From positions 1 to 46,978 of the forward strand of contig JAJRVQ010000106.1 in NCBI GenBank assembly GCA_024277255.1: a DNA stretch of 46,978 nt, in the 5' to 3' direction. The notes beneath the pieces were generated by a model. That model did no database searches, was not told the origin of the DNA, and saw only the letters and a program-made list of their open reading frames with translations. Source of the DNA: Acidobacteriota bacterium. GTDB lineage: Bacteria; Acidobacteriota; Thermoanaerobaculia; Multivoradales; SZUA-115. This document shows, piece by piece, positions 6,084 to 16,418 of this stretch (its first letter is position 1; the number at the start of each line of letters is the position of its first letter). The translations under genes were made by a program, and so were the position numbers.

Positions 6084-7448
6084 ATGAGTGTGGTGCTGTC
6101 GAATGAAGAGGTCGGCCCCTGCCGACGCGCGCTGAAAATCGAAGTTCCGTTGCCCGCGGTCGAGGCCGAGAGCCAGCGCGTTCTGGGCGTCATCGCCAAG
6201 AGCGCGCAGTTGCCCGGTTTTCGCAAGGGCAAGGTGCCGCAAGCGTTGGTGGCCAAGCGGTTCAAGGATGAGGTGGAGGGCGAACTCCTCGACCGTCTGG
6301 TGCCGCGCTACTGGGAGCAAGCCCAGGACGAGGCCGGCATCGTGCCCTTGTTGCCGCCCGATATCGCGGACGTTCACCTGCACGCGGGCGAGCCGCTGAC
6401 CTTCGTCGCCACGGTCGACGTCAAACCGGAGATCGAACTGCGCAACCTGGAGGACTTCGAGCTTCCGGCTCTCGACTCGCAGGTGACGACGGCCGAGGTC
6501 GACGAGGCGATCGACCAGGCTCGCCGCCAGCATGGTAGCTGGCACACCGTGGATCGCGAAGCGGCCCGCGGCGATCGGGTGAGAGTGACCCTCGTCGATG
6601 CTTCCGTCGTACCGGCGACGCAAGAGGCGAGCGAGGAGGAAGAGTCGACCGGCGAGGCGGAGAGCGAAGCCGCGCCCACCACCGAGCCGCAAACGGCCGA
6701 GATCGAAGTGGGTGACCCGGCGGTTTGGGAAGAACTTTCGCTGGCCGTGACCGGCCTTGCCGCCGGTCGGGAGGCGAAGTTCACCCGCCGGCGCGGAGAG
6801 GGCGAGGAGGCGGTCGAGCAGAAGTTCGAACTCAAGATCGAGGAGGTCAAGGAGATTGCCATGCCGCCTCTGGACGACGAGTTCGCCCAGGAGCTTGGCG
6901 AATTCGCCGATGTCGCCGCCCTGCGCGCGACGGTGGAAGAGCAGTTGAGCGCCGCCAAGCGCAAGGAGAGCGGTCGCCGGCGCGAGAGCGCCTTGCTGCG
7001 CCAGCTGGCCGAGCGCCATCCCTTCCCGGTACCGGGCGGGGTGGTCGATCACGAGGTGAGGCACATGCTGGAGGACTACGCGATGAACCTGGCCCGTCGC
7101 GGAGTCGACCCGGAGAAGGCTGAACTCGATTGGCAGAAGATGGCCGATGATGCGCGGCCGCAAGCGGAGAACCAGGTGCGGATTCGGTTGCTGCTCGACA
7201 CCATCGCCGACGAGCGGGCGATCACCATTAGCGAAGACCAATTCGAGAGCACCATCGCCTCTCTGGCGCGGATGCAAGGCAGCTCGGCTCCGGTGGTGCG
7301 GCGCTCCTTGGACGAGGCTGGTAAGCTCAATGGGCTGCGCGCTCAGTTGAGGCGCGAAGCGGTGGTGCGCCAGCTACTCGGAGAGGAGCCGTCGGCACAA
7401 ACCGCTGAGGGCCCGTCGGAACCTGAAGACGACGAGGATTCGGCCTAG
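6084..7448 (+). CDS. tig: Trigger factor (ribosome-associated chaperone and prolyl isomerase)
   Basis: A 454-residue protein of normal trigger-factor length. The N-terminal ribosome-binding domain contains the loop GFRKGKVPQALVAKRF (about 44-60), equivalent to the GFRxGK L23-docking signature. The middle region (about 150-255) corresponds to the FKBP-type PPIase domain and has a long acidic insertion (EEEESTGEAESEAAP). The C-terminal part is the helical cradle (EFADVAALRATVEEQLSAAKRKES onward) and ends in an acidic tail. It binds nascent chains at the ribosome exit. It is followed by clpP, clpX and lon, a widespread protein-quality-control order. It starts at ATG 6084 after a weak GAGAGG sequence. 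Confidence 0.96.
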   Translation: MSVVLSNEEVGPCRRALKIEVPLPAVEAESQRVLGVIAKSAQLPGFRKGKVPQALVAKRFKDEVEGELLDRLVPRYWEQAQDEAGIVPLLPPDIADVHLHAGEPLTFVATVDVKPEIELRNLEDFELPALDSQVTTAEVDEAIDQARRQHGSWHTVDREAARGDRVRVTLVDASVVPATQEASEEEESTGEAESEAAPTTEPQTAEIEVGDPAVWEELSLAVTGLAAGREAKFTRRRGEGEEAVEQKFELKIEEVKEIAMPPLDDEFAQELGEFADVAALRATVEEQLSAAKRKESGRRRESALLRQLAERHPFPVPGGVVDHEVRHMLEDYAMNLARRGVDPEKAELDWQKMADDARPQAENQVRIRLLLDTIADERAITISEDQFESTIASLARMQGSSAPVVRRSLDEAGKLNGLRAQLRREAVVRQLLGEEPSAQTAEGPSEPEDDEDSA

Positions 7449-7494
7449 CGGCACGAAGACGGTTCCCCTGAGAGCGCGCAAAGACCTGCACGGT

Positions 7495-7520
7495 CGGGGT
7501 CCAGCCCCGGTTTGACCCCG
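7495..7520. repeat. Palindromic GC element, copy 2
   Basis: CGGGGTC (7495-7501) and GACCCCG (7514-7520) form an inverted repeat between tig and clpP, with an internal GGGG...CCCC pairing. It resembles the element at 3654-3681. No T-run follows, so it is not a classical terminator. A REP-like intergenic repeat is the more likely identity. Confidence 0.45.
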
Positions 7521-7555
7521 CCCGAGCACTACAAGAGTTAAGAGGACTTCCAACG

Positions 7556-8152
7556 ATGCTGGTACCCATGGTTGTCGAGCAGACGAGCCGCGGCGAGCGG
7601 GCCTTCGATATCTACTCTCGCCTGCTCAAGGACAACATCATTTTTCTCGGCCGGCCCATCGACGACGATGGCGCTAGCTTGGTTATCGCGCAAATGCTGT
7701 TTCTGGAGGCCGAGAACCCGGAGAAGGACATCTCTCTCTACATCAACTCGCCCGGAGGTTCGATCACCGCCGGCATGGCCATCTACGACACCATGCAGTA
7801 CATCAAGCCGAATGTCGCCACCTACTGTGTCGGCCAGGCGGCATCGATGGCCGCGACGCTGTTCGCCGCTGGTACCAGAGGCAAGCGGACGCTACTGACC
7901 AACAGCCGGATCCTGATCCACCAGCCGCTGATGACGGGGCTGGGCGGACAGCAGACCGACATTCAGATTCATGCCGAGGAGCTGCTGGCCATGCGCCGGC
8001 GGCTGGAAGAGATCCTCGCCGAGCACACCGGCCGCTCGGTGGATGAGATTCATCGCGACACCGAGCGCGACAAGATCTTCACTGCCGAGGCTGCGGTGGC
8101 CTACGGGTTGGCCGACCGGGTGATGAAACGACGTGCCGAAGGAAAGGAATAG
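7556..8152 (+). CDS. clpP: ATP-dependent Clp protease proteolytic subunit
   Basis: A 198-residue serine peptidase that forms the tetradecameric chamber fed by ClpX. The catalytic triad is visible: Ser in [15 protein letters not shown] (about residue 98), His in [15 protein letters not shown] (about 123), and Asp in [16 protein letters not shown] (about 172). IYINSPGG-type chain [21 protein letters not shown] is intact. The start at ATG 7556 follows AGAGGA by about nine bases; a second in-frame ATG lies four codons on (MLVPMVV) and could be the mature N-terminus after processing. It lies 107 bp after tig and 174 bp before clpX, which has its own probable promoter. Confidence 0.97.
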   Translation: MLVPMVVEQTSRGERAFDIYSRLLKDNIIFLGRPIDDDGASLVIAQMLFLEAENPEKDISLYINSPGGSITAGMAIYDTMQYIKPNVATYCVGQAASMAATLFAAGTRGKRTLLTNSRILIHQPLMTGLGGQQTDIQIHAEELLAMRRRLEEILAEHTGRSVDEIHRDTERDKIFTAEAAVAYGLADRVMKRRAEGKE

Positions 8153-8256
8153 CGGCGGCAGTAGACACTGTTGGTAGCAGGGAGCGAGCCGGAAGGTGGC
8201 GCGGATCGCTGTCGGATCCACCATTCTCACCACCGGAATGGCACTCCCCTAGGCGG

Positions 8257-8285
8257 TTGACAGCGGCTGACAACAGCCCTAGCAT
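8257..8285 (+). promoter_or_regulatory. Putative promoter of clpX
   Basis: TTGACA (8257-8262), a perfect -35 hexamer, is separated by exactly 17 bp from TAGCAT (8280-8285). The predicted start is near 8292, about 35 nt before the clpX ATG at 8327. This would allow clpX expression separately from clpP. Confidence 0.6.
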
Positions 8286-8326
8286 CAACCTGTAGCTTGC
8301 CCGAAGCCCTGAATTCCGGAGGATTC

Positions 8327-9565
8327 ATGCCGAAAAAAGAGAGCGGCGACGAGGTCCTTAGATGCTCGTTCTGCAATAAAAGCCAGCGTGAGGTGAAGAA
8401 GCTGATCGCCGGCCCCACGGTCTTCATTTGCGATGAGTGTGTCGACATTTGTCTCGACATCATCGCCGAGGATCGGATGCTCGAGCAGCAGCAGGACACG
8501 ACGCTGCCCAAGCCGAAAGAAATCAAGGCTTTGCTGGACGAATACGTGATTGGCCAGGAGCAGGCCAAGAAGAAGCTCGCGGTTGCGGTCTACAACCACT
8601 ACAAGCGCATCGATTTCGCCGACAAGGCACATTCCGATATCGAGTTGCATAAGTCCAACATCATGCTGATCGGGCCGACCGGTACCGGCAAGACCCTGTT
8701 GGCGCAGACACTCGCCAAGCTGCTTTCCGTCCCCTTCACCATCGCTGACGCGACCACCCTCACCGAGGCTGGTTATGTCGGAGAGGATGTCGAGAACATC
8801 ATTCTCAAGCTCTACCAGGCATCGGGGAGCGACAAAGAGAAGACGCAGCGCGGCATCGTCTACATCGACGAGGTGGACAAGATCTGCCGCAAGAGCGACA
8901 ACCCGTCGATCACCCGCGACGTCTCCGGCGAAGGGGTGCAGCAGGCGCTGCTCAAGATTCTGGAAGGTACGCAGTGCAACGTGCCGCCGCAAGGCGGGCG
9001 CAAGCACCCGCATCAAGAGTTCCTGCAGATCGACACCACCAACATCCTGTTCATCTGCGGTGGAGCCTTCGTCGGCCTCGAGGACCTCATCGGCCAGCGG
9101 CTCAACGAGAAGCAGCTGGGCTTCGGCGCGGAGATTCGGGCCAAGAAAGAGCGCAAGACTTCCCGGCTCTACGATCAGGTCTTGCCCGAAGATCTGATCA
9201 AGTACGGACTCATCCCAGAGTTTGTTGGCCGCCTACCGGTGGTTTCGACCCTCGAGGAACTCGATCAGAATGCCCTGGTTCGCATCCTGCGCGAACCGAA
9301 AAACAGCTTGATCAAGCAGTACCAGACGATTTTCGAGTTCGAAGGAGTGGAGCTGAGCTTCACCGAAGAGGCGATGCAGGGGATCGCCAGCCAGGCAATC
9401 CAGCGCAACGTCGGTGCTCGCGGGCTGCGCATCATTCTCGAAGAATTGATGTTGGAACTCATGTACACCATCCCGTCGCAGCGCAACGTCAAGCAGTGCG
9501 TCATCGACGAAGAGGCGGTCAAGAACCGGATAGCGACGATTTCGCCGCTCAAGGAGGCCGTTTAG
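8327..9565 (+). CDS. clpX: ATP-dependent Clp protease ATPase subunit ClpX
   Basis: A 412-residue AAA+ unfoldase. I chose ATG 8327 because GGAGGA (8318-8323) lies just upstream and the protein then begins [13 protein letters not shown]; the frame is open ten codons further. The N-terminal zinc-binding domain has CSFCNKSQ and [10 protein letters not shown] (C-x2-C and C-x2-C). The AAA+ module has Walker [16 protein letters not shown] (about 115-129), Walker [11 protein letters not shown] and sensor/arginine segments. The ClpP-docking loop lies around QLGFGAEI, matching the IGF/LGF motif. It unfolds substrates and feeds them to ClpP. Confidence 0.97.
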   Translation: MPKKESGDEVLRCSFCNKSQREVKKLIAGPTVFICDECVDICLDIIAEDRMLEQQQDTTLPKPKEIKALLDEYVIGQEQAKKKLAVAVYNHYKRIDFADKAHSDIELHKSNIMLIGPTGTGKTLLAQTLAKLLSVPFTIADATTLTEAGYVGEDVENIILKLYQASGSDKEKTQRGIVYIDEVDKICRKSDNPSITRDVSGEGVQQALLKILEGTQCNVPPQGGRKHPHQEFLQIDTTNILFICGGAFVGLEDLIGQRLNEKQLGFGAEIRAKKERKTSRLYDQVLPEDLIKYGLIPEFVGRLPVVSTLEELDQNALVRILREPKNSLIKQYQTIFEFEGVELSFTEEAMQGIASQAIQRNVGARGLRIILEELMLELMYTIPSQRNVKQCVIDEEAVKNRIATISPLKEAV

Positions 9566-9700
9566 AGGACGGTTCGCTCGCGGACCGGCTGCATACGGCA
9601 CCCACCTATTTGGCCCCGGGCGTCCCGCTCGCGGCAGTAGACACCACATTAAAGCAGAGCCCGGCACCAAAGCCGGCTCGAACATGAACCCAGAGATACG

Positions 9701-12118
9701 ATGAATTCCACCTTCGTCAAAACGAAGCGAGAGATTCTGCCTTTGGTCCCCTTGCGGGACATGGTGGTCTTTCCCCACATGATGGCGCCGTTCATAGTCG
9801 GCCGCGAGAGTTCCGTGCGCGCTCTCGAGCAGACCCTGTCGATGCCGCGCAAGCGCATTTTTTTGGTAGCGCAGAAGGACCCGAAAGTCGATGAACCGCT
9901 GCGTGGTGACATCCACGACATCGGCGTCGTCGCTTCCGTGATCCAGAATCTGAAGCTGCCCAACGGCAACGTCAAGGTGATGGCCGAAGGCACCCAGCGC
10001 GGCCGTGTCCTGGACGTCATCGAGACCGAAGGCGCCCTCAACGTCGAGGTCGAGGTCTACGATGTCTCCTATCCGCTCAACGAAGAGCTGCAGGGCTACA
10101 TCAACAAGGTGCTGACCATCTTCGAGCAGTACGCCAAGATGTCTCACCATCTCGCCTTCGAAGGGCTGATGTCGACGGTCAAGGCCGACGATGCGGATCG
10201 CTTCGCCGATTCGCTGGCGGCGCATCTGATGGTGAGCACCGCGGACAAGCAGTCTCTGCTCGATCTGGTCAACCCCTACGAGCGGCTACAGCGGCTTCAC
10301 GACATGCTCGACGTCGAGGTTGAGAAGATCAACATCGACAAACGGGTCAACGTCAAAGTCAAGAAGCAGATGGAGAAGGCTCAGAAGGAGTACTACCTCA
10401 ACGAGAAGATCAAGGCGATCCACCAGGAACTCGGTCGCGGCGATGACAAGGGCGACGAGATCACCGAACTCAAAGAGAAGATCGCCAAGGCCAAGCTGCC
10501 CAAAGAGGCCCGCAAGAAGGCGGACCAAGAGATTAAACGACTCGAGGCGATGCCTCCGGTTTCAGCCGAAGCGACCGTTTCGCGCAACTATCTCGATTGG
10601 CTGCTCAACGTTCCGTGGAAGAAGAAGAGCCGCGAGCGCAAGAAGCTCTCCAAGGCGGAGGAGATTCTCGACAAGGATCACTACGGTCTGACCAAGATCA
10701 AGGAGCGCATTGTCGAGTTCCTCGCCGTGCGCCAACTGGTCGGCCAAACCAAGAGTTCGATCATCTGTTTTGTCGGCCCTCCCGGGGTCGGCAAGTCCTC
10801 TCTGGCCAGGTCGATCGCGCGGGCGACGAACCGGAAGTTCGTTCGCCTGTCGTTGGGCGGGGTGCGCGACGAAGCGGAGATCCGCGGTCATCGCCGTACC
10901 TACATCGGCGCCTTTCCGGGGCAGATCATTCAGATGATGAAGAAGGCCGGCACGATCAATCCGGTATTCCTGCTCGATGAGATCGACAAGATGTCGATGG
11001 ACTTCCGGGGAGACCCGGCCTCGGCGCTGCTCGAAGTGCTCGACCCGGAGCAAAACAACAGCTTCGTCGACCACTACCTCGATGTTGACTACGACCTCTC
11101 GCAGGTGATGTTTATCGCTACGGCCAACGTCATTCACACTGTGCCGCCGGCACTGCGCGATCGGATGGAAGTGATCGAACTGACCGGCTACACGCCGAAC
11201 GAGAAGCTGTCGATCGCCCAGCAGTTCCTCATCCCGAAGCAGATCGAGGCGCATGGACTCGATCCGGCCTTGGTCACCTTCAGCGACGACGCGGTGCGCA
11301 TCCTGGCCGAGAACTACACCCGCGAAGCCGGGGTGCGCAACCTCGAACGCGAGGCGGGAAGCGTCTGCCGCAAGATCGCGCGCAAAGTGGTCAACGCGGG
11401 TAAGCCCTTCGAAATTGAGGTCACCACCGACACCGTCACCGAGTTGCTGGGCAAGATCAAATTCCGCTCGCGGCGCAAGAACGAGAAATCCGAAGTCGGC
11501 GTCGCCACGGGTATGGCTTGGACCCAGGCCGGCGGCGAGTTGCTCGAAACGGAAGTCGGCCAGATGAGGGGGAAGGGCAAACTGACGCTGACCGGAAAGC
11601 TGGGCGACGTGATGCAGGAATCGGCGCGCGCCGCCCTCTCCTACCTGCGCAGCCGCGCCCCTCTCTTCGGCCTCGAAGACGACTTCAACGAGAAGATCGA
11701 TTTGCACATCCACGTGCCCGAGGGGGCGATCCCCAAGGATGGTCCCTCGGCGGGAATCACCATGGCCACCGCACTGGTATCGACGTTGGCCGGTATTCCG
11801 GTGCGCAAGGATGTGTCGATGACCGGTGAAATCACCCTTCGCGGCAAGGTCTTGCCCGTGGGTGGGATTAAGGATAAAATCCTCGCGGCCTACCGGGCCG
11901 GCATCACCGAAGTCATACTCCCCGAAGAAAACGAAAAAGATCTGAGCGATATCCCGGAGGAGATCCGGAATGAGTTGGATCTTCATCTCGTCTCTTCGAT
12001 GGATGATGTGCTGCGGTTGGCTCTGGATGGCGAGCTGATTCCGCTTCCCCCAGTCGACGGTAGCTTCGACGAATCCGCCTCCAAGCCTCCAGCTAGTTCC
12101 GGCCCCCTGGCCCACTGA
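9701..12118 (+). CDS. lon: ATP-dependent Lon protease
   Basis: An 805-residue LonA-type protease. The N-terminal substrate domain begins with [25 protein letters not shown]. The coiled middle region includes [15 protein letters not shown]. The AAA+ domain has Walker [16 protein letters not shown] (about 356-370) and Walker [13 protein letters not shown]. The proteolytic Ser-Lys dyad is in [17 protein letters not shown] (Ser about 684) and [16 protein letters not shown] (Lys about 727). It degrades misfolded and regulatory proteins. It lies 135 bp after clpX; that gap holds no obvious terminator. The C-terminal 20 residues (Ser/Pro-rich) are probably disordered. Confidence 0.97.
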   Translation: MNSTFVKTKREILPLVPLRDMVVFPHMMAPFIVGRESSVRALEQTLSMPRKRIFLVAQKDPKVDEPLRGDIHDIGVVASVIQNLKLPNGNVKVMAEGTQRGRVLDVIETEGALNVEVEVYDVSYPLNEELQGYINKVLTIFEQYAKMSHHLAFEGLMSTVKADDADRFADSLAAHLMVSTADKQSLLDLVNPYERLQRLHDMLDVEVEKINIDKRVNVKVKKQMEKAQKEYYLNEKIKAIHQELGRGDDKGDEITELKEKIAKAKLPKEARKKADQEIKRLEAMPPVSAEATVSRNYLDWLLNVPWKKKSRERKKLSKAEEILDKDHYGLTKIKERIVEFLAVRQLVGQTKSSIICFVGPPGVGKSSLARSIARATNRKFVRLSLGGVRDEAEIRGHRRTYIGAFPGQIIQMMKKAGTINPVFLLDEIDKMSMDFRGDPASALLEVLDPEQNNSFVDHYLDVDYDLSQVMFIATANVIHTVPPALRDRMEVIELTGYTPNEKLSIAQQFLIPKQIEAHGLDPALVTFSDDAVRILAENYTREAGVRNLEREAGSVCRKIARKVVNAGKPFEIEVTTDTVTELLGKIKFRSRRKNEKSEVGVATGMAWTQAGGELLETEVGQMRGKGKLTLTGKLGDVMQESARAALSYLRSRAPLFGLEDDFNEKIDLHIHVPEGAIPKDGPSAGITMATALVSTLAGIPVRKDVSMTGEITLRGKVLPVGGIKDKILAAYRAGITEVILPEENEKDLSDIPEEIRNELDLHLVSSMDDVLRLALDGELIPLPPVDGSFDESASKPPASSGPLAH

Positions 12119-12196
12119 CCCGTCCCTCGTTCCGCTAGACAAAACGTTCCTAATTGACAGTTTGGGCACGGTTTCCGGCAACGCCGGTCGTGTTGG

Positions 12197-12808
12197 GTGA
12201 AGAGGTTGAGGATCGATACAGCCGAGTTTGCCCTTGCCGCTCACCGAAAACAGGACTTCATCGCTGACGGCTTGCCGCAAATCGCCTTCGTAGGGCGATC
12301 CAATGTCGGAAAATCGAGCCTGATGAACAGCCTGTTGAAACGCAAGGGGCTCGCCAGGACCAGCAACACACCCGGACGGACCCGTTCGATCAACTACTTC
12401 TTGATCAACCGCAAATTCTACTTCGTCGACCTCCCAGGGTATGGCTATGCCAGAGCATCCAAGACCGATCGTCAAGCATGGGCGAGGCTAGTGGAGGGGT
12501 ACCTCGCGGAGGCCCCCGCGAATCTCGATATCTTGCATTTGGTCGACGGCAAGGTGGGGGTGACCGCGCTCGACTTGCAGGCCTACGACTATCTACGCCA
12601 GTTCGGAATCGAGCCGCAGGTGGTGGCCACCAAGATCGACAAGGTGCGGCGTTCCAAGCGGGCCGCGCAACTGGCCGAGATCCGCACGGCGCTGCGGGAA
12701 GCTGAGGTAGGAGACGAGGTGATGGAGTCTGATCCGATGGCTGTATCGGTGCGTACCGGTGACGGGATTAAGCAACTCTGGGGGCGGATCGGCCGCAACC
12801 TGCACTGA
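12197..12808 (+). CDS. engB: Ribosome-biogenesis GTP-binding protein EngB (YsxC/YihA)
   Basis: A 203-residue TrmE-Era-EngA-EngB-family GTPase. Motifs are G1 GRSNVGKSSLMNSLL (about 33-47), the switch region with TSNTPGRTRSINYFLIN, G3 DLPGYGYARAS, and G4 ATKIDKVRR. G5 is probably in AVSVRTGDGI. It assists assembly of the large ribosomal subunit. It starts at GTG 12197 and lies 78 bp after lon. The lon-engB order is shared with Bacillus and other phyla. Confidence 0.94.
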   Translation: MKRLRIDTAEFALAAHRKQDFIADGLPQIAFVGRSNVGKSSLMNSLLKRKGLARTSNTPGRTRSINYFLINRKFYFVDLPGYGYARASKTDRQAWARLVEGYLAEAPANLDILHLVDGKVGVTALDLQAYDYLRQFGIEPQVVATKIDKVRRSKRAAQLAEIRTALREAEVGDEVMESDPMAVSVRTGDGIKQLWGRIGRNLH

Positions 12809-12832
12809 CCGTTAGAGATGGTGAGGAAGAGC

Positions 12833-14116
12833 ATGTCTAAAACACGTCAGGTGAAGGAAGAGCGGGATACGCTCGACATTCGCACGTTGAAGGATCTGAG
12901 CAGCAGTGACCTGGTGCAGATCGCGAACGGCCTCGCTGTCGAGGGCGCTTCGAACCTGCGCAAGCAGGAGCTGATCTTCAAGATTCTGCAAGCTCAGACC
13001 GAGAAGATCGGCTTGATCTTCGCCGAAGGGGTGCTCGAATGCCTGCCCGACGGCTTCGGATTCCTCCGTGCTCCGGAGTACAACTACCTGCCGGGGCCGG
13101 ACGACATCTACGTCAGCCCAAGCCAGATCCGCCGCTTCGACCTGCGCACCGGCGACACGGTCTCGGGGCAGGTTCGCCAGCCCAAGGACGGGGAGCGCTA
13201 CTTCGCGCTGATCAAGGTCGAAGCGGTCAACTTCGAGCACCCCGAGGTCTCACGCAGCAAGATCTTCTTCGACAACCTGACCCCGCTCTACCCGGACGAA
13301 CGGTTGAACCTGGAAGTCTCCGGCGACATGTCCTCGCGGGTGATGGAGTTGGTCACGCCGATGGGCAAGGGGCAGCGCGCCTTGATCGTGGCGCCGCCGC
13401 GCACCGGTAAGACGATGCTGTTGCAGTCGATCGCGCGCTCGGTGGAGAAGAACAATCCTGAAACGGTGCTGATCGTCTTGCTGATCGACGAGCGCCCGGA
13501 AGAGGTGACCGACATGCAGCGCTCGGTCAAGGGTGAGGTGGTCTCCTCGACCTTCGATGAACCGGCGACTCGCCACGTGCAGGTGGCCGAAATGGTCATC
13601 GAGAAAGCCAAGCGGTTGGTCGAGCACCGCAAGGACGTGGTCATCTTGCTGGACTCGATCACCCGTCTCGCCCGCGCCTACAACACCGTGCAACCGCCCT
13701 CGGGCAAGGTGCTCTCCGGCGGTATCGACGCCAACGCCCTGCACCGGCCGAAGCGCTTCTTCGGTGCTGCCCGCAACATCGAGGAGGGCGGCTCGTTGAC
13801 CATCATCGCCACGGCGCTGGTCGACACCGGCAGCCGCATGGACGATGTCATCTTCGAGGAGTTCAAGGGCACCGGTAACTGCGAGATTCACCTCGACCGC
13901 AAACTGGTCGACAAGCGTGTCTTCCCGGCGATCGACATCAACAAGTCGGGCACCCGCAAGGAAGAGCTGCTGATGCCGGCCGACGAGCTGCGCCGAGTCT
14001 GGGTGCTGCGCAAGGTGCTCAACCCGTTGTCGGCGGTGGAGAGCATGGAACTGTTGCTCGACAAGTTGTCCAAGACCAAGGCCAACGCCGATTTCCTCAA
14101 CGCGATGTCGAAGTAG
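12833..14116 (+). CDS. rho: Transcription termination factor Rho
   Basis: A 427-residue RNA helicase. I prefer ATG 12833 ([15 protein letters not shown]) over the in-frame ATG 12818 because GAGGAAGAGC directly precedes it. Visible parts are the N-terminal helix bundle ([19 protein letters not shown]), the cold-shock RNA-binding domain with [22 protein letters not shown], Walker [16 protein letters not shown] (about 185-199), Walker [18 protein letters not shown] and the Q/R-loop segments [22 protein letters not shown]. It terminates transcription at rut sites as a hexamer. It starts 24 bp after engB and is followed by mqnA after 21 bp, so it is probably cotranscribed with both. Confidence 0.97.
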   Translation: MSKTRQVKEERDTLDIRTLKDLSSSDLVQIANGLAVEGASNLRKQELIFKILQAQTEKIGLIFAEGVLECLPDGFGFLRAPEYNYLPGPDDIYVSPSQIRRFDLRTGDTVSGQVRQPKDGERYFALIKVEAVNFEHPEVSRSKIFFDNLTPLYPDERLNLEVSGDMSSRVMELVTPMGKGQRALIVAPPRTGKTMLLQSIARSVEKNNPETVLIVLLIDERPEEVTDMQRSVKGEVVSSTFDEPATRHVQVAEMVIEKAKRLVEHRKDVVILLDSITRLARAYNTVQPPSGKVLSGGIDANALHRPKRFFGAARNIEEGGSLTIIATALVDTGSRMDDVIFEEFKGTGNCEIHLDRKLVDKRVFPAIDINKSGTRKEELLMPADELRRVWVLRKVLNPLSAVESMELLLDKLSKTKANADFLNAMSK

Positions 14117-14137
14117 GTGGTACGGAATCGGTGAGGA

Positions 14138-14935
14138 ATGCAGCCTAGGCTCTCTGTCGGTATCGTCGACTATCTGAACAGCAAGCCGCTCGCCTGGAGT
14201 TTTCTTCAAGGGAGTCACGCCGACCTGTTCGAGGCCAGTTACCACCCGCCGGCGCGCGTTGCCGAGTTGCTGGCCGAAGGCGAGCTCGATGTCGGTTTGA
14301 TCCCGGCGATCGAAGTGCAGCGCATCCCGGGGCTGCGCGTGCTGCCGGGTCTGTGCGTGGCGGCGACCGAAGAAGTTCGCAGCGTGCTGCTGGTACACGA
14401 AGGGCCGATCGAAGAGGTCCGCCGGGTGGCCCTGGACGCCAACAGTCGCACCTCGGCCGCGCTGGTCCAAGTTCTGCTCGCCGACCGCTATCGGCTGCAA
14501 CCGGAGTACCTCCCGGCGCGACCGGCTCTCAAAGAGATGCTCGCCTGCGCCGATGCGGCCCTGCTGATCGGGGATCCGGCGTTGCACGTCGACCGTGAGC
14601 GCTACAAGATCCTCGATCTGGCCGCCGAGTGGCGGTCGCTGACCGGCAAACCGATGGTCTTCGCCCTCTGGGCGGTGGCTCCCGGCGTCGAGATGGCGGG
14701 CTTGACCCGTTATTTCGCCGCCAGCTTGCGCGCGGGACTCGACTCTCTGGACCTCCTGGTCGCTCAGGCGGCGGCAGAGATGGAGTTGAGCGAGAGAGAG
14801 GTCCGCGCTTACCTCGATGACCATCTCTATTTCACCCTGGGCGAAGAGCAACTCGCCGGATTACGGGAGTACTATTTGCGCGCTCACCGACACGGCCTGA
14901 TCGAGGAGCCGCGACCGCTGTCTTTCGTCCACTGA
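14138..14935 (+). CDS. mqnA: Chorismate dehydratase MqnA (futalosine menaquinone pathway)
   Basis: A 265-residue MqnA/MqnD-family periplasmic-binding-fold enzyme. The N-terminal GIVDYLNSKPLAWSF is the MqnA hallmark, and DVGLIPAIEVQRIPGLRVLPGLCVAA carries the substrate-binding loop. The C-terminus forms two helices. It dehydrates chorismate to 3-[(1-carboxyvinyl)oxy]benzoate, the first step of menaquinone synthesis through futalosine. mqnC is 2.3 kb downstream on the same strand; mqnE, mqnB and mqnD are not in the window. The start at ATG 14138 follows GTGAGGA. The presence of this pathway instead of MenA-F supports a non-proteobacterial anaerobic or microaerophilic lineage. Confidence 0.93.
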   Translation: MQPRLSVGIVDYLNSKPLAWSFLQGSHADLFEASYHPPARVAELLAEGELDVGLIPAIEVQRIPGLRVLPGLCVAATEEVRSVLLVHEGPIEEVRRVALDANSRTSAALVQVLLADRYRLQPEYLPARPALKEMLACADAALLIGDPALHVDRERYKILDLAAEWRSLTGKPMVFALWAVAPGVEMAGLTRYFAASLRAGLDSLDLLVAQAAAEMELSEREVRAYLDDHLYFTLGEEQLAGLREYYLRAHRHGLIEEPRPLSFVH

Positions 14936-14999
14936 GCTCCAACCGCTGGTTCGTGGCACCGGTTGCCGTCGCTGCTGCGAGGGGAGAGAATCGCCCACC

Positions 15000-16418
15000 A
15001 TGAAGGGTTCGAAACCACCGATGCTCGCCGGCTGGGGCCGCTTGCCACGGCCGGGCCGGGCCGTGCTTGCGGAGGATCTTCGGCGGATCACTGAAGGGGC
15101 GGTGTTGACTCGCGGACTCGGCCGCTCCTACGGCGATTCGGCGCTGCCGCCGCCCGGGGTGGAGACCATCCCGGTTTCAATTCTGGCGGACCGAATACTG
15201 GCCTTCGACCCTGACAGCGGCCGCTTGCGGGCCGAAGCTGGCCTCTCGTTGTTGTCCCTCAACCGGCTGATGCTGCGGCGCGGCTTCTGGCCGCCGGTGG
15301 TGCCGGGCACCCAGTTCGTCACTTTGGGTGGGATGGTGGCGGCGGACGTCCACGGCAAGAACCATCATGTGGACGGCACCTTCGGGCGCCATGTGCACTC
15401 GCTTCTGATGCGTCTGGCCGATGATCGGATCATCGAGTGTTCGCCTCAGAACCACCCCGATCTCTTCTTCGCCACCCTCGGCGGCATGGGGTTGACCGGC
15501 CACATCCTCGAAGTCGAACTGACCCTGCGGCGTGTGCCTTCGCCGTGGATCCTGGGCCAGACCGAGAGGGTGGCGGACATCGACGAATTCATCGACAAGC
15601 TGCGCCAGGCGGCGGGCGAGTGGCCCTACACGGTGGGCTGGATCGACTGTCTCTCGGCCGGTAGCCGGCTGGGCAGGGGAGCCTTGATCTGCGGTCGCTG
15701 GGCCACCCCGGAAGAGGCGCCGAGCCGCTTCCCGGCGCCCAAACGGCCTCTTTCGATTCCGTTCGTCTTCCCCCGCTGGGCACTGATCCGGCCGACGGTC
15801 CGCGCCTTCAACGAGCTTTACTTTCGCCGCCAACCGCGCCGCAAGCGGCGGGCGATCGTCCATCCCGAGAGCTTCTTTCACCCGCTGGACGCGATCCAAC
15901 ACTGGAACAGGATCTACGGCCCGCGCGGTTTCACCCAGTACCAGTGCGTCCTGCCCGAGGGCGAACGGCCGGGCGCCGCGCGCCGCTTCCTGAACGAGCT
16001 GACCCGGCGGGGCGGTGCCTCGTTTTTGTGTGTGATCAAGGACTGCGGGACTGAAGGCGAAGGAATCCTCTCGTTCCCGCGACCCGGGATCTCGATCGCG
16101 GTCGATCTGCCGGTGACCGATGGGACGCAGCAACTGGTCGATGCACTCGACGAACTGGTGCTGAGCGAAGGCGGTCGCATCTACCTGGCCAAGGATGCCT
16201 TCACCCGCGCCGACCATTTCAAGGCGATGGAGCCTCGGCTGGCCGCCTTCGAGGCGGCACGCGATCGCTGGGATCCCGAGCGCCGGCTGGCCAGCGCTCA
16301 GTCGGTGCGGATTCTCGGCGACGTGGTGGGCCAGCCAGCCGGCTCCCGGGAAGAGTCAGACACCGCCAGAGCCAAGAGTGAATGGATGGAGCCGACCATC
16401 GAGGAGACAACGGGATGA
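15000..16418 (+). CDS. FAD-linked oxidoreductase, DprE1-like
   Basis: A 472-residue VAO/PCMH-type flavoprotein. The FAD-binding part has RGLGRSYGDSALPPPG (about 38-53), VPGTQFVTLGGMVAADVHGKNHH (about 99-122) and GTFGRHVHSLLM. The C-terminal cap contains SFLCVIKDCGTEGEGILSFPRPGISIAVDLP. This is the architecture of decaprenylphosphoryl-ribose 2'-oxidase (DprE1), and the next gene is a DprE2-like reductase overlapping by 4 bp, which strengthens the pairing. In Mycobacterium the pair epimerises polyprenyl-phospho-ribose to the arabinose form. The substrate here is unknown. From memory, the benzothiazinone-reactive cysteine of mycobacterial DprE1 lies in an ICVDFP segment; the equivalent here reads IAVDLP, lacking that cysteine. 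Confidence 0.85.
   Translation: MKGSKPPMLAGWGRLPRPGRAVLAEDLRRITEGAVLTRGLGRSYGDSALPPPGVETIPVSILADRILAFDPDSGRLRAEAGLSLLSLNRLMLRRGFWPPVVPGTQFVTLGGMVAADVHGKNHHVDGTFGRHVHSLLMRLADDRIIECSPQNHPDLFFATLGGMGLTGHILEVELTLRRVPSPWILGQTERVADIDEFIDKLRQAAGEWPYTVGWIDCLSAGSRLGRGALICGRWATPEEAPSRFPAPKRPLSIPFVFPRWALIRPTVRAFNELYFRRQPRRKRRAIVHPESFFHPLDAIQHWNRIYGPRGFTQYQCVLPEGERPGAARRFLNELTRRGGASFLCVIKDCGTEGEGILSFPRPGISIAVDLPVTDGTQQLVDALDELVLSEGGRIYLAKDAFTRADHFKAMEPRLAAFEAARDRWDPERRLASAQSVRILGDVVGQPAGSREESDTARAKSEWMEPTIEETTG

Noticed and set aside
12154..12159. TTGACA upstream of engB as a promoter
   Set aside because: No -10-like hexamer occurs at 16-18 bp spacing (GC-rich GGCAAC region).
10562..12475. 637-codon open frame on the minus strand
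   Set aside because: It is antisense to lon and engB, whose conserved motifs are continuous on the plus strand.
13250..14851. 533-codon open frame on the minus strand
   Set aside because: It is the antisense shadow of rho and mqnA.
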